Assembly (NCBI GenBank): GCA_009703445.1
Contig: WLGA01000024.1
Coordinates: forward strand, 1-11,617
Source: Actinomycetota bacterium
GTDB lineage: Bacteria; Actinomycetota; Actinomycetes; Actinomycetales; Microbacteriaceae
Direction of reading: 5' to 3'
DNA: 11,617 nucleotides
The notes under the pieces were generated by a model that saw only the letters and a list, made by a program, of their open reading frames with translations, was not told the origin of the DNA and did no database searches. Position 1 is the stretch's first letter. Every line of letters begins with the position of its first letter. Positions 6,570 through 11,617 of the stretch are shown here, piece after piece. A program made the translations under genes and the position numbers.

Positions 6570-7655
6570 GCTGCGTGGGCGCAAAGTTGCCACCATTGGG
6601 CATACAAACGGGTCGACGTTGTTGCTTAGCCCGACCTTGCTCAAATACTTGATGATGACGACATAGCTGGCAATCAAATTCATCTCGATTAGAGGGATGT
6701 CGTTCTGGCGGCAATACTCCCCCACAATCGCGTGAGCCTTGCGCAGGTTTGGTCGAGCCATCGATGGAAACAGGTGGTGTTCAACCTGATAGTTGAGACC
6801 GCCCATTAGGTTGTCTTTCAACCAGCTGCCACGGATGTTGCGTGAAGTTAGAACCTGACGAGAAAAGAAGTCAAGCTTTGAGTCCTTCGGCACAAGCGGC
6901 ATTCCCTTGTGGTTTGGCGCGAATGCCGCACCCATGAAGAAACCGAAAATCATCATCTGGAAGAGCCAGAGAGCGATGGCCCAGAGCCAGCCGAACATGA
7001 ACCCCATCGCCACGTATGGCGCTGCCTGGCGAACGGTCATCAGGCCGAATTCGAGCAGTCGGGTCTTGAGTGGCTTTTCTTTGCGAACTAGACCCGCAAA
7101 CGAGTCGAGCAAGAGGTCGAAACCAGTTAGGAACAAAAGGAACGGAAACAGGTAACCCTGGCGTTCGCTTAGCCAACGCTCGATACCCTTTTTCTCGTTG
7201 CGTGACTCTGGGGTGAAACTCAGGATGCGAATTGCGATGTCTGGGTCGGCATTGATCTGGTTTGGAGTCTTGTGGTGCTGGTTGTGCTTCTTCATCCAGA
7301 AGCCGTAGCTCAGGCCGGCAAAGAGGTTAGCAAGAACGAGACCGAGGGCGTCATTTGCCTTGTTGCCACGGAAAACCTGACGGTGGGCAGCCTCGTGAGC
7401 GATGAACCCATACTGGGCAGAAAGAACACCGAGGAGACCGGCGATGCCGAATCCGGCGATGATCCATACCGGATTTTCGTTGAAAGCTTGGCCGATGAAA
7501 GCACTCGCGGTCCATAGACCCGAAGCCAGAACCGAGATGACGGCTAGGCGAATCATGTAAAAACTTGGCTTCTTTTTCATCAAGCCAGCGGCCTTGACTC
7601 TCGTCAGCACCTCGTTGAAGTTTGTAACGCCTTTGGTGCTGACAGCAATGCTCAT
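6567..7655 (-). CDS. membrane fatty acid (acyl-lipid/acyl-CoA) desaturase
   Basis: This 362-residue enzyme introduces a double bond into a fatty acyl chain using a di-iron centre and O2. It carries the three histidine boxes: HEAAH (87-91), HNQHH (124-128) and QVEHH (290-294). The QxxHH third box is typical of front-end and DesA3/linoleoyl-type desaturases. Hydrophobic segments at about 34-54, 62-82, 103-119, 168-187 and 209-245 place it in the cytoplasmic membrane. No cytochrome b5 domain is fused, so electrons must come from separate proteins that are not visible here. The regioselectivity cannot be deduced. It leads a probable operon with the DUF1761 and DUF1801 genes. The ATG at 7655 is supported by TAGTCT 6 nt upstream. 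A role in adjusting membrane fluidity, for example in the cold, is the usual one. Confidence 0.93.
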   Translation of the reverse strand: MSIAVSTKGVTNFNEVLTRVKAAGLMKKKPSFYMIRLAVISVLASGLWTASAFIGQAFNENPVWIIAGFGIAGLLGVLSAQYGFIAHEAAHRQVFRGNKANDALGLVLANLFAGLSYGFWMKKHNQHHKTPNQINADPDIAIRILSFTPESRNEKKGIERWLSERQGYLFPFLLFLTGFDLLLDSFAGLVRKEKPLKTRLLEFGLMTVRQAAPYVAMGFMFGWLWAIALWLFQMMIFGFFMGAAFAPNHKGMPLVPKDSKLDFFSRQVLTSRNIRGSWLKDNLMGGLNYQVEHHLFPSMARPNLRKAHAIVGEYCRQNDIPLIEMNLIASYVVIIKYLSKVGLSNNVDPFVCPMVATLRPRS

Positions 7656-7661
7656 CTTCTA

Positions 7662-7667
7662 AGACTA
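7662..7667 (-). promoter_or_regulatory. putative -10 element (TAGTCT) for the desaturase
   Basis: TAGTCT ends 6 nt before the desaturase ATG at 7655, predicting a leaderless transcript. The 68-nt space (7656-7723) between this gene and the upstream pair contains this element but no clear -35 hexamer and no convincing terminator. Confidence 0.5.
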
Positions 7668-7723
7668 GGCGCGGGGCGTGACAATCCCGACCGATTCACG
7701 GGCGATTCCCAGACTGGTTTGAA

Positions 7724-8041
7724 CTATTCGAGAAACGAGCCGGCGAGTTCGGCGAAAACATCCTCGAGAAGCTCTTCAAAATAGCTTCGAGCAACCGGCG
7801 TCTTGGCATCGTGAACCATGAGGATTGCGGCGTCGCGAAGCTCCTGAAGCGAGCCACCTTCGGCCTCGAGGCCGCGGTCGCGGGCAACGAAGTGAAGTTC
7901 AAGCGAGATCAGCAGGTTGCGCAGATAATACTTCTGCTGAAGTTCGGTCAGAGGCTGCTTATCTAGCGCCTCGAGTTGAAGTTCAAAACTCTCTTTTGCA
8001 TTCCAGACGTAATCGGCCGGGAACTTGCCACCTTCGAACAT
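7724..8041 (-). CDS. unrecognised helical protein paired with the SRPBCC gene
   Basis: I do not recognise this 105-residue protein. It looks entirely alpha-helical and acidic: amphipathic stretches cover about 12-28, 31-56 (LTELQQKYYLRNLLISLELHF), 64-78 and 83-104 (VARSYFEELLEDVFAELAGSF). There is no signal peptide, membrane segment, cysteine or obvious catalytic motif, so a binding or scaffold role is possible but unproven. The start is the ATG at 8041-8039, which shares one base with the TAA of the SRPBCC gene (TAATG), a classic coupling arrangement. A longer reading from 8152 would run far into that gene and is rejected. A GAAGAG stretch a few bases upstream may serve as a weak ribosome binding site. 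Coupling suggests that the two products act together or at fixed ratio. Confidence 0.75.
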   Translation of the reverse strand: MFEGGKFPADYVWNAKESFELQLEALDKQPLTELQQKYYLRNLLISLELHFVARDRGLEAEGGSLQELRDAAILMVHDAKTPVARSYFEELLEDVFAELAGSFLE

Positions 8042-8511
8042 TAGTTCTCTTCGAGGAAGTCGGCCAACGACTGGAAGTAGCTCTGCATTCCGACCGTAGT
8101 CGCTTCGATCTGCTCGGCAGGCATCTCGCCAAACTGAGAGAACTTGACCCAAGAGTTGTCGCCGCGAGATTCAAACTCGAGAACCACTTTGTGGTGCGGT
8201 GCGTTCTCATCAAGGGCCAGCCATTCATCCTTGGATTGGGTATAAGACATGGTGTGCTCGAGGCGCTCTAGCGGGGTGACGTGCTTGTACCAGCCGAAGA
8301 AGTAAGCGACGAATTCGAATGCCGGAACGTCGATTGCCACAGTCCATAGCCCGCCTTCATCCGGCACGGATGTTGCCGTTCCTGGCACCACAGTCAGCTC
8401 GGTTGGGTGATACCACTGCTCAAGTTCGCTCGCGGTGGTCCAGGCCTGCCAGAGGCGCTCAATGGCGACCGGATACTCGCGTTCAACCGAGTAAAGAAAA
8501 TCGTGCTTCAT
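8041..8511 (-). CDS. AHSA1-type SRPBCC domain protein
   Basis: This 156-residue cytoplasmic protein has the START/Bet v1-like fold of the activator-of-Hsp90-ATPase (AHSA1) family. Visible features are YSVEREYPVAIERLWQAWTTASELEQWYHP (7-36, the typical opening strand and helix), the VDVPAFEFVAYFFGWY-like middle strands, VLEFESRGDNSWVKFSQFGEMP (110-131), and the long C-terminal helix AEQIEATTVGMQSYFQSLADFLEE. Members bind hydrophobic ligands or act as regulators and stress factors; the ligand here is unknown. AAGGA at 8522-8518 lies 6 nt before the ATG, so this gene appears leadered and may be read from the secreted-protein gene that ends 26 nt upstream. ArsR-type winged-helix genes often neighbour AHSA1 genes. 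Here a winged-helix gene lies beyond the secreted-protein gene, a loose association only. Confidence 0.87.
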   Translation of the reverse strand: MKHDFLYSVEREYPVAIERLWQAWTTASELEQWYHPTELTVVPGTATSVPDEGGLWTVAIDVPAFEFVAYFFGWYKHVTPLERLEHTMSYTQSKDEWLALDENAPHHKVVLEFESRGDNSWVKFSQFGEMPAEQIEATTVGMQSYFQSLADFLEEN

Positions 8512-8537
8512 CTTTAGTCCTTGTCATGACGGGCAGG

Positions 8538-10880
8538 CTAGCCCTTGAAGTTCAAATAAACTTTACCGACTTCTGCGGGCTTAGTCGTTTTCGCAGTGGC
8601 CACCGAGATGGATGCCGATTTACCCACACTCTTCAAAGATGATTTCGCGTAGTCACAAGTGTTTTTGGCGCGCGACTTGAAAATCACCAACTCTTTGGCG
8701 GTCGTTTTACTCGAATAGAGAGCCGTGCAAGTTATTTGACGCGGCTCGATTGTTCTGACCTGCTTGGAGATGGCCGTGCGCTGAGAAGCGGAGAGGGTCG
8801 ATGTCTTAGCTGCAAACGCGGCGATCGCCATTGGCTTGGTCGCCACCGGCGTAGGGCTTGCAGTCACAGTGGGCTTTGGTGTCGGGCTCGGGCTAGCCGT
8901 GACTGTAGGCGAAGCAGTTGGCAAAGGGGTCGGAGTGGGAGTCGCCGTTGGCGTTGGAGTCGAGGAACTGCCGCCACCTCCACCGCCGACCTGAGGCGAA
9001 GGTGAAGAGCTTGGCTGGTTTTGCTGAGCCCACGCAGCCCGCAGTTGCAGTGATCTGGCGGCGAAATAAGGGGTCAAATAAAGGGGCAACTGGCTAAATT
9101 CAAATCCGTACACGGTGTTAAACGCAACCGCATTAGCTGCTCGCTCCGCATCATTACCCTGCCCCTTGGTGCGCAGGAGCTCCTTCATCCAGTCGACATA
9201 GCGTTGGTGACCGTATTGTGCTACCAACCATTCGCTTGCGAGCGTGCCGACCGCGTATTGGTCCCATACGGTGCCACCACGCGTGAGCATTGTTTGAACA
9301 TCAAAAACGTTTCCGCTCTGAAAGAGGTCGAGCATTTTGAAATCTGCGAACTGGTATCCGTTATAGATGTCGTACTGAGTTGCATGACCGGCGATGGATT
9401 TGTTTATGAAACTCAGAGTCTGATCTTCAGGCGCTATGCCAAGGGCCAACCCATAGAAGTTAGCCTGCCCTTCAATGAGCCAAGGAACTGTTCCGAGAAA
9501 GAGTGACGCCGTCTGCTCGTATTGGACCCAGTGGCTGTATTCATGGGGGCCCACCTGCTGATCGTTGATTGAGCTGTCAGCACCATTACGCACACACTGG
9601 ATAAATATTTGCCGCTGATCTGCCTTGAAGGCGAGGGCGAATCCGCAAGAGTTTCTCTCAATCCAAGAGCGAATGCCACCTGGCACACCGGCGCTCCAGG
9701 ATGGGTGTTGGGCTAGCACGCCCTCAGCCCAGGCAGCATCACTCTGAGTCAGGTACATTACGGTCACTCCAGCTGGGGTGTATTCACCTCGCCAAAAGTC
9801 TGCCGCTTTACGAACCAAAGCCGTCTCACGCGCAAGGGTCGCCGAATCCACGGTGGGCGATACAACATAACTGATGTCATAGTTCGTTGCAGTCTGGCTA
9901 TAACCGCGGAAGACTGCCGAATAGGCGGCCATAGGATTTACCGCTTGCACGCTTGAGCCAGCAGCCGGGTCACTTAGAGATGACGCGGGGCTGTAGCCGG
10001 ACCGTTGCCCAATCGCGATGACTTGAACCGCCTTGCCAACGTCGTTGGCCCCGACCGTAAATGTCTGTGAAGTAGCACCAACAACTGGCGCATAATCAAC
10101 GAACCATTGATAACTAATAGTTGCCTGAGAGTCTGAGCCGGTCGTTCCAGCAGTCAACACGCTGCCGGCGGAGACCGTGCCCGCGATGGTTGGCTTGGCA
10201 ATGGTCAGCTGGTAGGGAACGGCCGTTCGCAACTTCTTGGACTCACTGAATACAAACCCATTGGCGTAAGTCACCTGGTATGCGCCCCAGATATTTTGCC
10301 CGGAATCGGCCAGCTGCAACCGATAACTGCTCTGGGTCGCTCCGGCGATTTGTTCGCCGTTTCTAAACCACCTGAAGCTTTGCTCGACGGTGTTGCCAAA
10401 ATTTGTGTTGAAAGGCTGACAAGAGAAGTTCAAATGCCAGCCAACTGTGGCGGTTGCAACTCCACTCGGACGGGGTGAAAAGCATCCCGGTTGGGCCACT
10501 GACTCATCACCATAAGTCATTGTTCCGCCACCCTGAGGCACTGAGGAGAAAACTCTTGCACCAGGAGCATCGACAATCAAGTCAGCGAACCCACTCTTAC
10601 TTAGCGTGACTTTTGCTGACACCACTTTGCCGGCGAGGTCGGAGCCGAGTGCCAAGTTTGCACTTTGAGCTGCTGAGATTAGTGAACCATCGGCGTACCA
10701 TTCGAAGCTCGCTGCGATCGATTGGTCATCTGATGGATAAAGGGCGGAAATTGTCGCGCCGACTCCGAAAGATCCGACCAACAGCACGGGAGAATTTGCT
10801 ATCAGAGGGGCCTCTGCTCTTGCCACTGATGGAGTGCCGATCAGCGCCAAGGCAAGCAAGAAAGAGATGACTCTTCGCAT
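8538..10880 (-). CDS. secreted multidomain HEXXH metallopeptidase-like protein
   Basis: This 780-residue exported protein has four parts. A signal peptide covers about 1-22 (MRR, hydrophobic core, then VARA-EA). Three Ig-like repeats, about 30-112, 118-219 and 226-312, each contain an aromatic core such as FEWYADG (Trp61), FRWFRNGEQIAGAT (Trp171) and YQWFVDYAPVVGAT (Trp259). A peptidase-like domain (about 318-620) carries HEYSH (446-450) and a downstream WLIEGQANF with Glu470; together these give the zinc ligands and catalytic Glu of a gluzincin-type metallopeptidase. A Pro/Thr/Ser-rich linker with a six-Gly run (621-683) leads to an OmpA-like domain (684-780, Cys718 and Cys742). No LPXTG or C-terminal membrane anchor is present. 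Substrate is unknown. GGAGG at 10890-10886 is 5 nt before the ATG. It is divergent from a small winged-helix gene. Confidence 0.85.
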   Translation of the reverse strand: MRRVISFLLALALIGTPSVARAEAPLIANSPVLLVGSFGVGATISALYPSDDQSIAASFEWYADGSLISAAQSANLALGSDLAGKVVSAKVTLSKSGFADLIVDAPGARVFSSVPQGGGTMTYGDESVAQPGCFSPRPSGVATATVGWHLNFSCQPFNTNFGNTVEQSFRWFRNGEQIAGATQSSYRLQLADSGQNIWGAYQVTYANGFVFSESKKLRTAVPYQLTIAKPTIAGTVSAGSVLTAGTTGSDSQATISYQWFVDYAPVVGATSQTFTVGANDVGKAVQVIAIGQRSGYSPASSLSDPAAGSSVQAVNPMAAYSAVFRGYSQTATNYDISYVVSPTVDSATLARETALVRKAADFWRGEYTPAGVTVMYLTQSDAAWAEGVLAQHPSWSAGVPGGIRSWIERNSCGFALAFKADQRQIFIQCVRNGADSSINDQQVGPHEYSHWVQYEQTASLFLGTVPWLIEGQANFYGLALGIAPEDQTLSFINKSIAGHATQYDIYNGYQFADFKMLDLFQSGNVFDVQTMLTRGGTVWDQYAVGTLASEWLVAQYGHQRYVDWMKELLRTKGQGNDAERAANAVAFNTVYGFEFSQLPLYLTPYFAARSLQLRAAWAQQNQPSSSPSPQVGGGGGGSSSTPTPTATPTPTPLPTASPTVTASPSPTPKPTVTASPTPVATKPMAIAAFAAKTSTLSASQRTAISKQVRTIEPRQITCTALYSSKTTAKELVIFKSRAKNTCDYAKSSLKSVGKSASISVATAKTTKPAEVGKVYLNFKG
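8832..9020 (-). repeat. Pro/Thr/Ser-rich linker coding region
   Basis: This stretch encodes residues 621-683 of the secreted protein: a G6 run followed by degenerate TP/SP repeats, including two copies of PTVTASP. The low-complexity composition is typical of extended, possibly O-glycosylated wall-spanning linkers in actinobacteria. It is repetitive at the protein level but not an exact DNA tandem array. Confidence 0.8.
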
Positions 10881-10885
10881 ATACG

Positions 10886-10890
10886 CCTCC
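10886..10890 (-). promoter_or_regulatory. Shine-Dalgarno sequence for the secreted protein
   Basis: GGAGG on the minus strand lies 5 nt before the ATG at 10880, fixing the start directly in front of a good signal peptide. Confidence 0.75.
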
Positions 10891-10903
10891 GCTATTCGCT
10901 CTG

Positions 10904-10909
10904 ACTATA
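10904..10909 (-). promoter_or_regulatory. putative -10 element (TATAGT) for the secreted-protein gene
   Basis: TATAGT on the minus strand would place the transcription start near 10897, giving a short leader that carries the GGAGG ribosome binding site. It lies within the 16-bp palindrome. Confidence 0.4.
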
Positions 10910-10911
10910 TT
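10906..10911 (+). promoter_or_regulatory. putative -10 element (TATATT) for the winged-helix gene, leaderless
   Basis: TATATT matches TATAAT at five of six positions and ends 6 nt before the ATG at 10918. No Shine-Dalgarno sequence is present, so a leaderless transcript is expected. It lies within the 16-bp palindrome. Confidence 0.5.
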
Positions 10912-10917
10912 CAGACT

Positions 10918-11118
10918 ATGAGAACGCACGAAGAATCTCTAAGTTCCGAGCAATGTCGTCGGATTCTAGCCGCGCTCGCATCGGAGCCCAAGTCGCGTGA
11001 ACAGCTTGTCAAAGCGACCAAACTAACCCTGGATTCAGTAAATAAACACCTGGCTGTATTGCGGATTGCAGATCTAGTCGAGATTGGTCCCGACGACCAA
11101 ATTTCTGCTAAACGTTAA
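10918..11118 (+). CDS. minimal winged-helix DNA-binding protein, ArsR-like
   Basis: This 66-residue protein appears to be little more than one winged helix-turn-helix. A first helix (SSEQCRRILAALAS, about 9-22) is followed by SREQLVKATK (26-35), a recognition helix LDSVNKHLAVLRIADL (38-53) and a short wing VEIGPDDQISAK. The pattern resembles ArsR/IclR-type transcription factors but lacks the extra helices that usually form the dimer interface and any metal-binding cysteines (its single Cys is Cys13). The ATG at 10918 is chosen over an in-frame ATG at 10834, which would lie inside the divergent secreted-protein gene. The -10-like TATATT fits 10918. It probably regulates itself and the divergent gene through the palindrome between them. 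Its last 11 nt overlap the convergent ychF gene. Confidence 0.7.
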   Translation: MRTHEESLSSEQCRRILAALASEPKSREQLVKATKLTLDSVNKHLAVLRIADLVEIGPDDQISAKR

Positions 11119-11617
11119 AGCGGAACTCGACTACGTCGCCATCCTTCATGACGTAGTCCTTGCCTTCCATGCGAACCTTGCCGGCAGCCTTGGCGTCAGC
11201 CATTGAACCGAATGACATTAGGTCGTCATAAGAAACGATTTCTGCCTTGATGAAGCCGCGCTGGAAGTCGGTGTGAATAACACCGGCAGCCTGAGGAGCA
11301 GTCCAACCCTTGTGAATGGTCCAGGCACGAGCCTCTTTAGGGCCAACGGTTAGGTAAGTCTGCAGACCAAGAGTGTCGAAACCGATGCGGGCGAGCTGGT
11401 CGAGACCAGACTCATCCTGGCCTAGTGAAGCAAGAAGTTCGTTGGCTTCTTCAGCAGAAAGGTCGATTAGTTCTGACTCGACTTTGGCATCCAAGAAAAC
11501 TGCCTCGGCAGGGGCAACCAAGTCGGCGAGCGCCTTCTTCTTTGCAGCATCGGTCAGGATCGACTCATCCACGTTGAAAACGTAAATGATTGGCTTCGAG
11601 GTCAGCAGACCAAGTTC
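11108..11617 (-). CDS. ychF: redox-regulated ATPase YchF, C-terminal part
   Basis: This is the C-terminal 169 residues of YchF/OLA1, a ribosome-associated P-loop ATPase of the Obg family, with translation-factor-like and stress roles. The reading frame is open to the window edge, so the N-terminal P-loop lies outside. Visible features are the nucleotide-specificity region KPIIYVFNVDES at the edge, the helical insert ending around AEEANELLASLG, and the C-terminal TGS domain with EARAWTIHKGWTAPQAAGVIHTDFQRGFIKAE and the ending GKDYVMKDGDVVEFRFNV, which is nearly invariant in the family. The GTG at 11572 is an internal valine codon, not the start. The stop at 11110-11108 lies within the 3' end of the convergent winged-helix gene. 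Confidence 0.96.
   Translation of the reverse strand, partial: ELGLLTSKPIIYVFNVDESILTDAAKKKALADLVAPAEAVFLDAKVESELIDLSAEEANELLASLGQDESGLDQLARIGFDTLGLQTYLTVGPKEARAWTIHKGWTAPQAAGVIHTDFQRGFIKAEIVSYDDLMSFGSMADAKAAGKVRMEGKDYVMKDGDVVEFRFNV

Larger units (their letters stand above)
10900..10915. promoter_or_regulatory. 16-bp near-palindrome, putative operator between divergent genes
   Basis: TCTGACTATATTCAGA is an inverted repeat with arms TCTGA and TCAGA around a TATA centre; 14 of 16 positions are symmetric. It overlaps the predicted -10 elements of both the winged-helix gene (plus strand) and the secreted-protein gene (minus strand). A dimer of the adjacent 66-residue winged-helix protein is the obvious candidate to bind it, repressing both promoters. 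This is inferred from position and symmetry only. Confidence 0.5.

Noticed and set aside
7656..7723. 68-nt gap upstream of the desaturase, checked for a small gene, riboswitch or terminator
   Set aside because: Only the -10-like TAGTCT is seen. The possible AATC/CGGG pairing is imperfect and lacks a U-tract.
8042..8152. Longer start for the helical 105-residue protein
   Set aside because: The added 37 residues are the out-of-frame 3' end of the SRPBCC gene, and the TAATG junction gives a better start.
7825..8271. 148-codon open frame on the plus strand across the SRPBCC and helical-protein genes
   Set aside because: The product is Arg-rich and low in meaning, and it is antisense to two coupled genes, one with a clear family match.
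8527..8545. GC-rich inverted repeat around the stop of the secreted-protein gene (GGGC...GCCC, GGCTAGCC)
   Set aside because: The stem is short and no U-tract follows on the minus strand. The next ATG is 26 nt away with its own ribosome binding site, so read-through is more likely than termination.
8832..9020. Repetitive DNA suspected as a tandem repeat or CRISPR-like array
   Set aside because: There are no regular spacers or exact repeats. It is the coding sequence of a Pro/Thr/Ser linker in frame with the secreted protein.
10834..10917. Upstream in-frame ATG that would lengthen the winged-helix protein by 28 residues
   Set aside because: It would begin inside the signal peptide region of the divergent gene and read through the promoter region. 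The HTH homology begins after 10918.

Overview
The window looks like a compact, moderate-GC actinobacterial chromosome. The best guess is a small-genome Microbacteriaceae member of the freshwater Rhodoluna/Aquiluna type. The reasons are the aroA-rsgA-hisN order, an actinobacterial-style RsgA zinc knuckle, small membrane proteins of actinobacterial type, a Pro/Thr-linked OmpA-like tail on a secreted protein, and many start codons with a -10-like hexamer only 6-7 nt upstream (leaderless transcription). The lineage is inferred from protein features, not from a marker-gene comparison. No rRNA, tRNA, CRISPR array, insertion sequence or phage gene is visible. No gap between genes exceeds about 70 nt, so nearly all of the window is coding.

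Left part (1-3989, + strand): a tight five-gene run. The 3' end of aroA (shikimate pathway) overlaps rsgA (ribosome-assembly GTPase, TTG start). Then come hisN (histidinol-phosphatase), cysK and cysE (the two steps from serine to cysteine). Junctions are a 4-nt overlap, a 10-nt gap, an 11-nt gap and a 0-nt abutment. A promoter-like hexamer lying on the rsgA stop may give hisN-cysK-cysE their own transcript.

Middle (3997-8511): a two-gene pair of small membrane proteins (- strand) is divergent from a GT2-family glycosyltransferase (+). A three-gene - strand group follows in transcription order: fatty acid desaturase, DUF1761 membrane protein, DUF1801 protein. Upstream of that is another - strand pair: an AHSA1/SRPBCC protein and an unrecognised helical 105-residue protein.

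Right part (8538-11617): a 780-residue secreted protein (- strand) has Ig-like repeats, a gluzincin-like HEXXH...E metallopeptidase domain, a Pro/Thr linker and an OmpA-like C-terminal domain. It is divergent from a 66-residue winged-helix gene. The 37-nt space between them holds a 16-bp near-palindrome covering both putative -10 elements, which suggests a small local repressor circuit. The winged-helix gene runs 11 nt into the convergent 3' end of ychF, whose 5' part lies outside the window.

Most genes are housekeeping. The parts least explained by known families are the secreted metalloprotein with its divergent small regulator, the helical partner of the SRPBCC protein, and the paired small membrane proteins.
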